From Sebastes aleutianus (taxonomy: Eukaryota > Chordata > Actinopteri > Perciformes > Sebastidae): a stretch of DNA of 64,000 bases. The notes below the pieces were generated by a model. That model ran no database searches. It was not told where the DNA came from and worked only from the letters and a program-made list of their open reading frames with translations. Made by a program: the position numbers and the translations under genes. The stretch lies in the NCBI GenBank assembly GCA_916700875.1, contig CAKAKS010000039.1:22961315-23025314 (forward strand), read 5' to 3'. Shown piece by piece: positions 23,591 through 36,000 of this stretch; positions within the stretch are counted from its first letter, which is position 1; every line of letters begins with the position of its first letter.

Positions 23591-24867
23591 TTAACTTTTC
23601 AATTTTTATTAAAACTAAATGCTATTTCCCAAAATCCCACACCATAAAATTTATAATTACGATAACTAATAAATGCAAAGCTGCCGTGCTGAGACAGCAA
23701 ACATTTCAAAGGAAATATCCGTGTGTTTGCATATCTAGTTGTAGCATGTCGTCAGTGTGTAATTGAGGATGCTGTTATCGTGGCAGTCAGAGCACTGAGA
23801 GCCATTAACAGGCCAGTCTTTTATGACATTCTGTATTATGGATGCCTTGTGCGTGCAGTTTCATCAGAGGCCATAAACATTGGCCCAGTCAGCAAACTCC
23901 ACTCATTAAGAGACATTTAAATGTAATTATTTATTGATGCCTCTTATGATCTATTGTCCTGGCTGCACCAGTGTGGGTTTTTATTTTTCATGTCATGAGG
24001 CCTGGTTGCGGAGATTGCCGGGGTTAACAGCTGTCTTAACTGTTGCAGAGCTAATTAACGTGTCCTTTTGGCCATCTTCGAAAGGGCAAAGGAAGAGGAT
24101 TGTCTGGGAAATAAAAATGGAGAAAAACATTTTTTTCGGCGTGCTTTTTAATAATATTTGAGGTTCTCTAACAAGCTGCAGTCTCTTATGGAGAAAACTC
24201 CCCACTGGCTGTTGTTTGCTCCTCCAACGACACCATGATCCAATGAAAGATGACGAAAGTCACTCGCAATTCTTAAATAAGCTTGAGAGCTCTGATTTTA
24301 AATAATTTCTACAAGCTGTGTATTGCTCAGAAATTCATGAAGGGTTTAAGAAATCCACACATTTGACTAGTGTAACTACATTCGTAATAAATAGATGATT
24401 TCATGGACCATGTAAAGTTTTATTGGCCGTTTTACGAGAGACTTTGATAGAGCGCCAATGAAACCCTCCCATTTGACATTCGCTACAGCCAGGAAGATAA
24501 AGCTGTTGAACCGACACATTTTATGAAAGGCATTTTTGCTCGCTTAAGGTTTTATTAGAGTACAGAAAGGCTCACGCAGCCACGAAGGGCCGTGAACTGG
24601 AGCCGAGGAAAAGTCATTAAGAGTTCAAGAGGTCTCGAGGGGATAAATAAAAGCGCTTTCTTAGAAGAAGGGCTCATATTCCCACTCGCTGTCATGCCAA
24701 ACCGACCCTTGACATTTCAGCAGGCAGTGGCACTGTGTGTGGACAATCTGTGCAGATAGCACCGTGAGATTGATTTTTATGGGTGCACTGTAGCTAATGA
24801 TATGTATATATGCTGTCACTCCCTGTGAAGATTACGCCTTTGTGGCTCGTAGAACCTGTAAGTCCAG
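23591..24867. other. non-repetitive block, strongly regulatory-like
   Basis: Repeat-free, with many homeodomain-like words: CCATTAACAGGCC, CATTAAGAGACATTTAAATG, GTAATTATTTATTGATG, GAGCTAATTAACGTG, TTTTATTGGCCGTTTTACG. No splice-bounded frame. The composition and lack of insertions over 1.2 kb fit constrained noncoding DNA. This is inference. Confidence 0.4.
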
Positions 24868-26220
24868 GCCAGAAGCTCTGTGAGGCTGCACTGGAGCGCA
24901 GTGGTGATTTGACCTAATGCTAACGTCAGCATGCTCAAAATGACCATGTTAATATGCTGATGTTTAGCAGGTATAGAGAGGCGAAGTCCCTCCCCTTCCG
25001 GTGGACCTTTTTTCTGCAAAAATATGTACGGTAGTCAACGGCGAGAGACAAATCATTTTTGATTCTGTTTGAATTGCGCCATGAATCACACATATGTTTG
25101 TCAATTTAATACATAATTTTGCAAGTAAAGAAAGTCACAGTTTGTCTTTTTATCAGCCGGGAGGAGAAAGAACTAGTGGGTGCATCCCAGTACGAAACAC
25201 ACAGGCATTGTAGCTTCAGCGAGAGAGAGACGTCACTTTTGGGTGTGTAGTCTTTCTAATTACGGATTTTCACAATCTTATACTTCAAAAAATTTTCAAC
25301 AAAGTTATGTTTTAAATTGACAAACATCATGTGTGTGATTCATGGCACAATTCACAGTTTTGTGTGAAATAACCTTGCACGGCAGCTGGATTCTTTCGAT
25401 GTCACATGAAAATCCATCTTGTCAGGCTTCAAATAAGGTGTTTGTATCAGGCAAGATCACAGACCAATCAGCATCCTGTGAGGCGCTACTGCAGCTACGG
25501 GTGTGGTTTAGGTGTTTGAGACCATAGCGTCTGGCAACACGGAGAGGCGACTGTTAGTGAGTTTTCGCCTTCAGTAAGTTTCGCTTTTGTTAGTTTGATT
25601 GACAAGATGGTTCATGCAATCATCTCCCAAGTATTTTTTGAAAGTGCCTGCCCTTTTCCAAACCGTTTCCAATGACGGCTTCTCAGATGGTTCTGTGTAA
25701 CAAACCATCTGACGGGTCAGGTTAGATGGGAATGTCATTAGATTGGTTTATGATCAAATACCTGCTAAAGTGTTTGACATAATAATAATTTGACCTGATG
25801 ATGGTGCTGGATAAAAGTTGAGGAATTTCCAAAGTTTTTTCATTTCATCCTGAGGGGGACATGAGTGTCCATCAGTCGATGAGACAGTTCACTTAAAACC
25901 ACAAATGTCAATGTCATGGTGGCTTTAAAGGAAAGGCAGGGGACGTTTGCCAACTTTATTAGGATACATTGTTGGGAACCGTGACTGTGGCAAACCATCC
26001 AGTAGTCTGAAGTATTTCACTGAATAAGTGAAAAGTTTGACCTGCTGGTGGCGCTAGAGCACAAGGATTCATCTATAGAGACCATGGATATCTGTAAAAC
26101 CTCATGGCAATCCATCCCATAGTTGCAGAGATATTTCAATCTGGACCAAAGTGATAGACCGGTCGACAAACAGCGATGACAGTGCCATCCTTAGAGCTAC
26201 GCTGCTAGCATACTGTAGCT
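24868..26220 (+). repeat. rep-G copy G2, interrupted
   Basis: Left part 24868-24978 (AAGCTCTGTGAGGCTGCAC ... CTGATGTTTAGCAGGTAT) and right part from about 25715 (GGGAATGTCATTAG ... GAGCTACGCTGCTAGCA) are the successive segments of rep-G. They are split by another repeat at the same place in the consensus where G1 is split, just after GTTTAGCAGGTAT. Confidence 0.7.
24979..25714. repeat. repeat rep-S inserted in G2, with internal inverted repeat
   Basis: Starts AGAGAGGCGAAGTCCCTCCC and ends near AAACCATCTGACGGGTC, both recognisable as dispersed teleost repeat sequence. Internally GAATTGCGCCATGAATCACA (25071 onward) and TGTGATTCATGGCACAATTC (to 25353) are about 50-bp inverted arms with a loop of about 180 bp. 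Noncoding. Target duplication not resolved. Confidence 0.55.
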
Positions 26221-29200
26221 ACCAACAACATGAATGAATGAATGCAAAAGATGAACAAAAAATTCAGAATTTCTGTTGGTGTGGACTTCCTCCCACTTGA
26301 TTGATATGCAGCTACTTAATTCCAGTATCAACAGTGGTAGTGATGGCCTATATCTGCCAGAGGCACTGGAAGTTTCTGCCAGCATAAGCTTCCTACTGTT
26401 CCTTAAAGGTACTGGAGGTTTAGATCACCAAAGACCAAACAGCACCTGCCCGATCTAAAATTAGATAAGGCTGCAGGGACATGCATGCCCATATCTTCAT
26501 TCCCACTTCTAACTGCTTCCATTGTCTCCAGATGTATGACCACATCGCGTCATCAGAGAAAAATCTAGCAAAGCTAATCACAAACACAATAGGGGTGTGT
26601 ATAAATGCTCAGTAGTGCATATTTCTGATAAAGGGTCGGTCTTCATGAGGAGTGTTTTGAGCTTGTGTTGCACCTCAAGAGGATTACGACACAAAAGCAC
26701 CTACGATTTCATATCTCCCACACACTCCCTGCACCTCCTCTTCTTGCTACTATACGTATGTCATACTGGTCACCAACAGTAGCAAGTCTATTTTTAGTCT
26801 CTTCTTCTCGCTCACTATTGCCGTGGCGTCTCTATCAAGCAATCAAATCAATCAAAAAACGGGAGAAAAATACACTCAACCTGGTTGAAGACCTGCAATT
26901 TTTCAAAAAGAGCTCCACATCCACAGGCTATATATTACACAAACAATTTCTTATCTGACATTAAGCATGAATAGATGTGAGGTTGGGGGCTCTCGTCGGG
27001 GATCAGAAGGGGTCTAGCTGATTATAGGCGGATCCAGAGGGATTGGCCTGCCTCGGCAGATAAAAGAGGTTGGCAGTGCAGAGACAGGCTCCATCCATCA
27101 GACACAGAGGTGGCACGTCAGCCACTTTTTCACAGTACTGCAGGCTGACGGATGGCTCTGCCGCTGACATGAAGACATCTGAGGGGCTGTCATTACCAAC
27201 GTTCCCCTGTAGCAAACTGGGGGGACAGCGGCTAATCAAAATCAATGGGAGCGGGCAGCCAGAGAGAAGCTGGACAGGCGGGCACTGAAGTTAACCTTGA
27301 TATGCCGGGAAGTCACTCTAAAGTTTGTAGCCGGAGTTGTCTTTGCACACTGCTGAGTACTAGTACAGTAAATTTCCTTAACAGCCTGTCAATGTAAGCA
27401 AATCAAGACTTTAAGAAGAAACCCTAAGAGACCTTGTCCTAACAATGCTGCAGAATCAGTGGATTATTATGATTGTATAGATGCAGTTGTCGTGCAAGCT
27501 TAGCTGCATGGAAGCAAAATAATATGGATGTTATGTTGGAATTCTTTTTAATAAGGCAATCAGTGGTAGTGCGTGCCCATTTACCATCTGTAGAGTGTGT
27601 GGATCATTACATTACCATGCCAGGTTGTGTCATAAGTCTGAATAGAGACGTAGCCGTGCAAAATACCTCACGTGCGATGGTCTTAATGCACTGCATAATT
27701 GAGATGGATATGTTTTTAATGAGTGGGATCGTTTGGTTGCCGGCTCCAGTGATATTATTTGGAGAGAGAGCGAGGGAAGGGGAGAGCATGTAGCGCTAAT
27801 AAGGATGCTGTGGCCGAAGGTTACCGTTAAAGCTCATATTTGTATTTCACTTGATTTCTGCGGCTGAGTCGGGGACCATTTTTTCTTCTTTTCTAATGGG
27901 GGATGGCAGTAATTGCGAGTCTAATGGAGGTTCACTCTCCAGCTAGTTAGCTCAGCGGCAGCGGCTCGCTGCTCATTTATAGAGCTAAGGGAGGGCAAGG
28001 GGTGTTCTTAGTTAGAAATTGACATAAAGAGCTAATTTCACTGTACGCTGTTTGACAGAGAGCGAACCCTTCTTGTTATTGACAGAAATGGAAGCCCAGG
28101 AGCATTGCTCCCGCTTCTTTAGGGGCATGCAAACCGCTCCATTTGAGGATTAAAAGATAAACATAATTAATCCTCTTTGGTTCGATAAATTGCAATATTA
28201 ATGTTGATGGTATCTCGCCCAACAACCCGCCGTCGTTAAAGAGTGCGAGCTGTTATACAGTATAATCAATGTGTTGTGCGGAGCTGCTTGCAAAAACACC
28301 TCATTTTTTTTTGTGGGGCGCCATAATTGTGACCTGCAGAGAAATGGCGGACCCACAACACACGGCCGTGGCCTGACCGATGGACCAGAGCGTCGAGTAT
28401 GTCACAGGGCCTCATGTACCACAAGAGATATGGGAGTGTGACGGCTGCAGACCATTAGGATCCCACAGCTGGGAGAATAGCCTTCAGTCAAACATTTATC
28501 TCTGCTCGTAGGCACCACAGCTGAAAAGTCTTTGTTCGCCCTCAGTACCACTGATGGAAGTCATTCCTTTTCCATGTCCTCTGAAATCAATGTAAAGAAT
28601 GATTCTGTCAAGTCCTTTTCATCTCCTTCCATGTGATGGGGGGGGGAAAAAACACCCAGTTTCACCTTCCCATTTTTAAAATGATCCAATTTTCTTTAAA
28701 AACATTCAACCTCATTACAGATGCACACATCCTGTCACTTAATTTCCGAGCCATCAGATCTTCCTGCTCTCTCTCTCACAAACTACCCTTCAATTAGCTC
28801 CGTTATCAGGAGTCTGAGGCTTAACCTGAGATAGCGACCAGACGGACCTCGGCCATCATTTTTTTTACCAGACCTTGTTGCATTCGAGGATACCCCCTCC
28901 TCTCTCTGCTCTGACACAAATGACACAAGGAAACGTTAGATTTAATTTAAGATGGGATCATATTATTTTGAAGTCCTTGGAGAAATAACACTTGTCCACA
29001 ATGGAAATGTCATTGGTTTGCCCTTTATGTTTATGGATGGGAGGCCACGTTGTGAAGGTCTGTAACAGGGATGCTGTCACTGGGAGTTATTAGACGTGAG
29101 AGACTGCAAATAACAAGTGCTTTGTCCTCTGGAGGGTACACTGGGAATATGCATCATTATGTAGTTTGAATGGTGCTTTAAAAGATGACTCCGAAAGATG

Positions 29201-29273
29201 TACTTGAAATGACAGAAATCAACACAGTACTCCAACGTGTGATAGCATTCTGTTTATATTTTTGTGTTGCAAC
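26221..29273. other. long non-repetitive block, regulatory-like
   Basis: No interspersed repeat is recognised for about 3 kb. Sub-blocks 26980-27310 and 27440-28450 carry words such as CAGCGGCTAATCAAAATCAAT, GATAAACATAATTAATCC and TAAATTGCAATATTAATG. No gene, and no intact frame of note on either strand. A candidate for cross-species conservation. Confidence 0.4.
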
Positions 29274-29441
29274 CATAGACTGTAAAGTGGACGTAGTCGC
29301 CGTGACATCACCCATTGGTTTGTGGACTGCCGTTTTGAAGCCGTTTTGAAGTTTGGTGTTTTTGGCGTGTCGACATCTTGTTTTTTTTGCAACCAGAAGT
29401 GACACGAGAGAGTGGAGCGAAGTACAACCGAACACTGACTA
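29274..29441 (-). repeat. rep-A copy A3 (fragment)
   Basis: CATAGACTGTAAAGTGGACG, CATCACCCATTGGTTTGTGG and CAGAAGTGACACGAGAG match the terminal third of rep-A in reverse. It is cut off by the rep-B copy that follows. Confidence 0.8.
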
Positions 29442-29816
29442 AGACATAGTAGAGCTGCAACAATTAATCGATAAGTAGTCAACTATTAAATTAATCATCA
29501 ACTATTTTGATAATTGATTCATTTAATTGGTTTGAGTCATTTTTTAAGGAAAAAAAAGACTAAATTCTCTGATTCCACCTTCTTAAATGTAAATATTTTC
29601 TGGTTTCTTTAATACTCTATGACAGTAAACTGAATATCTTTGAGTTGTGGACAAAACAAGACATTTGAGGACGTCATCTTTGGCTTCGGAAAACACTGAT
29701 CTACATTTTTCACCATTTTCTGACATTTTACAGACCAAAATACTTATCGATTAATCAAGAAAATTATCAACAGATTAACCACCATGGTTTTCAATAGTTT
29801 CAGCCCTAGACTATAG
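29442..29816 (-). mobile_element. rep-B copy B3
   Basis: A full rep-B copy running TAGAGCTGCAAC (29450) to TTTCAGCCCTA (29808). Flanks AGACATAG and GACTATAG are similar but not identical, a plausible decayed 8-bp duplication. It forms the outer part of the left half of the large inverted duplication described at 29442-31068. Confidence 0.8.
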
Positions 29817-30184
29817 CCTAGATACTGATGAAGAGATGGTTGCCAGTCGTTCTCATAACACTGAGACATCCTGAGGTTCTTCTGCCAAATGGTTTCAAAC
29901 ATGTTTTATATCTGTTGACAAGCTGTGCTGGAGACGCTAAAGGAAAACTCTTAGTAGAAATGTTGACAATAGTAGATTGAACTATAAAATACCAGCATTG
30001 CACATTTGATTTGGGACAGATTTATTTGTAACAGGCTACCAGTGGAGCAGGATTTGGAGGCAAGTCTGGTGGAAATGTGGGTGTTTTTGTGTTCAGATAT
30101 CAAAACGCCATCCCAGCTGTCTTGTTACAGAAGAAATGCTGGAGTGTATCAAGTTTTGTTGTGTAAAATTGTTCAGTGAAGTAG
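29809..30184 (+). repeat. left inner arm of large inverted duplication
   Basis: GACATCCTGAGGT, GTTTTATATCTG, GGAGACGCTAAAG, GGCAAGTCTGGTGGAAATGT and CAGCTGTCTTGTTACAGAAG recur in reverse complement at 30429-30717. This arm has about 75 extra bases around 29985-30055. The nature of the sequence is unknown. Confidence 0.75.
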
Positions 30185-30289
30185 TACGCAACAACTGTAT
30201 CCATGGGGACTCCGTTTTCATCTGTGCAGCAGTGCCTGGTCGGTATTGTTTCCTAGTCTGAAGTTGACAAACTATCAGTAATTCTGATT

Positions 30290-30428
30290 AGGGCTGCCAC
30301 TAACGATTAGTTTCATTGTCAATTAATCTGTTGAATATTTTCTTGATTAATCGATTAGTTGTTTGGTCTATAAAATGGTGAAAATGTTGATCGACCAAAG
30401 CCCAAGATGACGTCAAGTTTTTGAATAT
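30290..30428 (+). repeat. rep-B copy B4a (5' fragment)
   Basis: TAGGGCTGCCACTAACGATT through TGATTAATCGATTAGTTG to CCCAAGATGACGTCAAG is the 5' 40% of rep-B. It lies in the spacer between the two arms and abuts the right arm. Confidence 0.8.
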
Positions 30429-30717
30429 TACTACTTTACTGAAAAACTTTCCACAACAAAACTTGATCCATATCAGCACTTCTTCTGTGACAAGACAGCT
30501 GTGAAGACGTTTTGAAATGTCAAACATCCACATTTCCACCAGACTTGCCACCAAATCCTACTACTACTCTTGTCATCCTTTCTGCTAACAGGTCTACTTT
30601 AGCGTCTCCTGCACAACTAGTCACCAGATATAAAACATTGAAACCTCATTGGACCTCAGGATGTCTGTGTTATGAGAACAACTGGCAACCATGTCTTAAT
30701 CAAGGTCTGGGCTATGG
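30429..30717 (-). repeat. right inner arm of large inverted duplication
   Basis: The reverse complement aligns along its length with 29809-30184, including the junction to the neighbouring rep-B terminus (CAGCCCTAGAC-ATAGCC in both). Confidence 0.75.
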
Positions 30718-31068
30718 TCTAGGGCTGCAACTAACGAGTATTTTCATTGACGATTAATTTGTTGATTATTTTCTTGATTAATCAATAAGTTGTTTGGTCT
30801 ATAAAATGTCAGAAAATGGTGAAAAATTACCACTGTTTCCCAAGATGACGTGCTCAAATTTATTGTTTTGTTCACAACTCAAACACCTTCAGGTTACTGT
30901 CACAGAGGAGTAAAGAAAACAGAAAATATTCACATTTAAGAAGCTGAAATCAGAGAATTTTGACCTTTGTTTTTCTTAAAAAATGAATCAAACTGATTCA
31001 TCAATTATCAAAATAATTTATTTTACTAAGTTTAATTTAAGTTGACAACTAATCAATTGGTCATTGCA
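30718..31068 (+). mobile_element. rep-B copy B4b
   Basis: TAGGGCTGCAACTAACGAGT opens a nearly full copy containing TCAGAAAATGGTGAAAAATT and TTCACATTTAAGAAGCTG. Its 3' end (TTGACAACTAATCAATTGGT) is decayed. It is the mirror partner of B3. Confidence 0.8.
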
Positions 31069-31290
31069 TATCTAATTCTGATACAGAATATGATGAATAA
31101 AATCGTCATAGAGATTTTACTGAGAAGTTGTCATAGTCAGTAATGTATAAATAATCTTTCCACGCAAGATTGCAGAATCTGCATCCACGGTCCACTTGCC
31201 TGTTATTCATTTAATTTCAAATCTCATTTTCATGAGTGGGTCGGCCGGCTTGGAGGGCGGGTATCATTAGATATAAATTAGATTGCTGGG

Positions 31291-31320
31291 GGTTGCCATG
31301 GGTTGCCATGGGTTGCCATG
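31291..31320. repeat. tandem triplet of GGTTGCCATG
   Basis: Three exact 10-bp units in a row, with a fourth unit at 31425-31434. The unit contains GTTGCCATGG, the half-site of RFX-type X-boxes. Only half-sites are seen, without the paired GYAAC half. Confidence 0.85.
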
Positions 31321-31988
31321 GAGGAGACCTATCCGTGGGGTTACCAGGCAGTGTGTGATGGTGCCGGGTGGGAGGAGTGGGTGGACGAGCGGGAAGGTTA
31401 GAAGATATGGAGTTGATTACTTTGGGTTGCCATGGCTGAGGAGACTAATACAGCAATATCCAGCTGGTTTTCTTTGGCTGCAGCATCGCTGCATGAACGG
31501 GAGAGTGACGAGGATCTTAAAATGAGGATTAGATTGGTTTCATTTTCCAATAGTGCAAAAGCCATCTGCTAGCATGTGATGGCAAGTGAGCTTTTTGTCT
31601 GCTTTGTTTTGGTGTTCCTCCTTGATTTTCAATTGACCCCCTAGTTGGATGCATATTTGTACAATAATCTATTCGGCTAAATGAGATTCTCTCCCAGTCT
31701 CTCATTTTCTCCTTTTTTGATTACCTCTCTGTTCTTACCCTCGTTCAAATACTTAATTTCATGCTGTTTTCCCCCCTCTGCCTCTTCATGTTTACCTGCG
31801 GTGCCGTTCCCTCTGATTGTCTCTCCCAGCGGCTGATGAGAGCGCTGATTGGCTGGAGGTGGTCTCTGGGGGTGGGGTCAGGAGGGCTGCCACTGAGCCG
31901 TCCCGTCTCACTGTGTCACAGCAGCCTGCAATCAGGCGAGCAGGATGAGACGGCGCCTCCTTACTTGCTCACCACTGTCAAGGACCCC

Positions 31989-31989
<1 letters not shown>

Positions 31990-32021
<32 letters not shown>
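31990..32021. repeat. (CA)n microsatellite
   Basis: A pure CA run of about 32 bases. Confidence 0.92.
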
Positions 32022-32024
<3 letters not shown>

Positions 32025-32869
32025 CCGTTTTTCATTACTGAGGTGCTCGAACACACAGAGAAAAGTGGGATTGAGGTGGAAAGAGGGAACAGGGAGTGAA
32101 AAGAGTCAGACACAGCAAGATAGGCAGAGAAAGAAATCGTAAACAAGCACTTTAATAGAACATGATAGCACTGAGAAAATACACTCTGACAATGGGGAAA
32201 AAAGAGAATGGGTGAAAATGAGAAATATAAAAGGAAGTGGAGTGCAGGAATATGAAATATTCGCCCGTCCTTTGAATAATATCCCACCTCATTGATGTCC
32301 AGTGAGATAATAGCTGCCAGGCAGGCGCAACAAAACACAGATGATAGCGTCTCATGTCCACAGCCGTGTAATTAAGCGATATCGCTGACAGATATGTATA
32401 TAATAATATTACCGATGCCATCAAAGGCTGAGGCTTCATTTCCCTGAAGCGCAGAGGAAGCGAAACAAACATCAGCCATCCGTTTGATTTCCTCTCCTTT
32501 CTCCTGATCGACTGCGATCCCTTCGCAGGAAGAAAAGGGAGAGATGGAGCTCTTTATTATCCATCAGCCTAGGGAGCGCATTAACATAGGAAAACACAGG
32601 GTTATCTTCCAGAGCTTAGTTAATTGAAGTTAATCAGAGGCGGTGTTTCCGCATGTCGCAGTCGTTGCCGGGGTGGATTGGTCTTTGTTCCCTTCAAACA
32701 CCTTTAAGGTTCTTAATTAACCATCCTGACACTCTGACATGGGACCTCTCCTCCAGATCGGCCTTGACAGTTAATTACTGTCTGGGAGGCGGAGGTACTA
32801 CACTGGCACTGACCTGATCTGATAACACACCGCCAGAAGAATGAAAATACTGTAGCAGGGGCGTTTTTG

Positions 32870-33092
32870 TTCTCGCCCTCTTTTTTTTTTTAAAGTTATT
32901 TTTTTGGGGGCATTTTCCATTTTTATGACAGGAGAGTGGATAGAGTCGTGAAAGGGGGGAGAGAGAGAGTGGATGCGGAAAGGGCCACAGGTCGGATTCG
33001 AACCCGGGCCGCCGCGGTCAGGACCAAGCCTTAATACATGGACGCCCGCTCTACCAACTGAGCTAACCCAGGCGCCCTTCTCGCCCTCTTTT
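32870..33092 (-). mobile_element. tRNA-derived SINE with 15-bp TSD
   Basis: On the minus strand the element starts at 33077 with a tRNA-like head. The A box TTAGCTCAGTTGG lies at 33054-33066 (reverse) and the B box GGTTCGAATCC at 32994-33004 (reverse), so it carries an internal pol III promoter. A short unrelated body follows, then an A-rich tail at about 32881-32896. TTCTCGCCCTCTTTT at 32870-32884 and again at 33078-33092 is a perfect target duplication. The well-kept boxes and duplication suggest a fairly recent insertion. The SINE depends on a LINE for movement. Full length is about 193 bp. Confidence 0.93.
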
Positions 33093-36000
33093 GATGAACT
33101 CCAGTGAAGTCTTACAAGCAGAATATTAGAATATGAGTACAGCATCCTGCAGCTTACATCACTGTCCAGTGCTCAACACTTACTTTTAACAGTGGCTGCC
33201 AGGCTGGCCATCAGGCATCGGCTTTTGGTTGCCGAAACTGAAAATACAGTTGCCATTTTTAGTCACCTTATATTTTGAATAATTAAAGGACCAGTGTGTA
33301 ACAATTAGGAGTATCTATTAGCAGAAATTGAATATAATATTAATCCGTATGTTTTCTTTGTAGAAAGAATGTAATGAAAATGTGACATAAAAGAATAAAA
33401 GCTCTATTATAGTAACCAAACTAAATTCTCGGATAATTTTCCATCCAGCTCAAAGATGCCACAAATTTCCTTTTTGTTCTTCATTCAGGTGCATCTGGAT
33501 CTTTGTCAGTTGAATCAATTTGTACATTCGTTTGTGGTGTTGGTTTGTCAAACTTTTTACCTCACAGTCAAACAACTTAATTTGCTTCACCATTGTCTCT
33601 AAAAGCACCAACACACATGCAGTGTTGTCCGGTTCCAATTCTAACTGTAACATCAATATTGAAATATCACTAATGCAACAAATATTTAAAAAATATTTAT
33701 TTCAGGATGCATGTTTTTCTGTTTGCTGACAATATTTTTTTTCATATGTTAAAAAGTCCAAAAGGCCAAGAATTGGTTGCTAGTTTCGCAAAATGGTTGC
33801 CAGTGGCAACCTGGCAACTGTTACTGTCTAGCCCTATGATCTGTACTTTTTTCTTGCTTGTGTAAATTCAGATTTTGCCACATGATTATGTCTCTTCGTT
33901 AGTTTATGCAGGATGGACGCTGTACGGATTAAGCACGTTTTTTTTAAACCCAGATTTGGTTGCCCCTGAGTAATTTTAGAATTCGTTATCAACATCAGAA
34001 ATAGTCTGTCTTGCAGTTTGAGCAGTTCTACCGTCCGATTTCCATCATGGCAAATTGTAGTGAGGTTGTTTTAATATTATTTGAGCAGTAATCAACATTG
34101 TTAAGGACATGGTCATCTTGTTTGAATAAACTTTACTGGAAGTGTCAGAGGTTCTGTGTTCACATTTATTGTGAGCACCACGTCGTGACCTGTCGATTGA
34201 TCCGTAAAGTGTGAGCATCAAGGTTGAACGTTTTGGCTGTGCAGAAAGACTGATCCAAACATGTAGTGCGAGAGAAAACTATACAAGATGAATGTGTACA
34301 TACACACATATAGTGTCTATAGCGCTGCAGGCCCCGCTACAGATGTACGCTCCCCCGGCCTCAGATGAAATGCTGCAGGAGCGTCTCTTCTCTTCTTTTG
34401 CATGCCTCCCCTATGCTTCTTCTCCCACAATCCTTTGCGATTGTACAGCATTCCCAGTGGGATTTCAGGGATGTTACACAATTCCCTGAAGTCTACTCCA
34501 GAAGGCAAAGTCAGGGAATTTAAATAGGTTATCTACAGAAGTACAGGCTAATAAATAGGGATTCAATAAATGGGTCACTTTATAGAAATGCTGCATGCAT
34601 TAATGTAGGTACTATACTGGGAAAGGTTTTTAATGGCTTCATGATAAGGCTCTACTTATCAATTTTTTATTGGCAATGCTGTGAAAACTTTCCTTTTCTT
34701 TTCCTGCCATTGATTTATTTCCCAGTGCAGAGATATCTAGCAAGATAGATAGTATGAAGAACTTGTTTTGTCTTATAGGCCACGCACGCTTTGGTCTCAC
34801 AATAGAGTTGTTCTTTATACTGCAAGAGTTGCTGGATTCACCGTGGTAATGAAAAAAAAAAACAGACATTTATTCCCCTTAGTAACATAAACCAGAATCA
34901 CTCCAAACCTCTGGTCATGGAAGCGCTCCGACTTACATTTAAAGTCATAGACTTGGACATTTAGGCCCCAGAAGGGCCGCTGACTGTCTACAAGGATAAA
35001 CAACAATTCATCATCTCTGTTTTCTTACAGAAAAAGGGAGAATAGAGTGTCTCTGACCTGATGTGGCTTTGCGACTACAATTGAGTTAAGAATCCTTTAC
35101 TAATCCTCCCGCACAGTTTATTCAGCAAATGTTGTTAAAAACTGCGCTGTATGCTTAATAAACCACGGACGCCGTGTTTTATTACCACGCGTTAGATCTG
35201 CAGGTCAGCAAATAGACCTAATGGTGCACAAAATCAACATAAAACAGGGACCATATGCAGTGTCCTGTGCCTGGATGTTTATGAGCCCTGAGCTGGCGAT
35301 ACAGTAAATCACCCCATATAATCAGGGCCATTGCCATTGGTCGTGTATAAGATGAGTTATATGAGCTATATTCCTCATATCGCTCGGCTGTCATCCCCTT
35401 CATTCAGCCTCCTCTCACAAACCAATGCGAGGCTATCAGCGGCGACCTTGCCACTGCACCCCGGCTCCAGGTGGAAGTGATAGATACTCACTCTCCATGA
35501 GAGCCGCGTCTTTTTGTATAAGAAAAGCCATATTGATTCATGAGCCAATAAATACAGACACAAGAGGCTACTCCTCCCCCTCTATTTGGGCGCCTCTTCT
35601 CTTTTTTTTTTTTTTCTTATTGTCCAATCAGAGTGAAAAACAGCAGTAAAGTTCTCGTCCTTATCGGAGGATCAGCTCCATGCCAGCCAGGCTTGATGGC
35701 AGAAACAATGGAGGGTCAGCGGAAGGTGGTGCACCAGCCACCGATGTCGGCGTCTTATCGAGGCGTGCTCCATCAGGGGCTGCCAATCAGGGGGCTCTCA
35801 GGCCACCCGCAGAAAGAATGGGCCTCAGCATTGTGTTTGTGAGATAACCAGACAAACCCGGCTTCTCCTTTCCTGAAGGTTCCCTCTGCTCAATGGATTA
35901 AATATCGATCATGACAATCCTGAAAATGGAGTTATTATTTTCTCCATGTATCATTATAGAGGTCTCTGCTACCTGTTCTATCTGGTGGATGGACACTTGT

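Larger units (their letters stand above)
31069..32869. other. non-repetitive block, regulatory-like
   Basis: Contains a GGTTGCCATG tandem triplet, a CA microsatellite and long unique stretches (32100-32800) with AAGAGAATGGGTG, CGTGTAATTAAGCG and TTAATTAACCATCC words. No coding exon was seen. Confidence 0.4.
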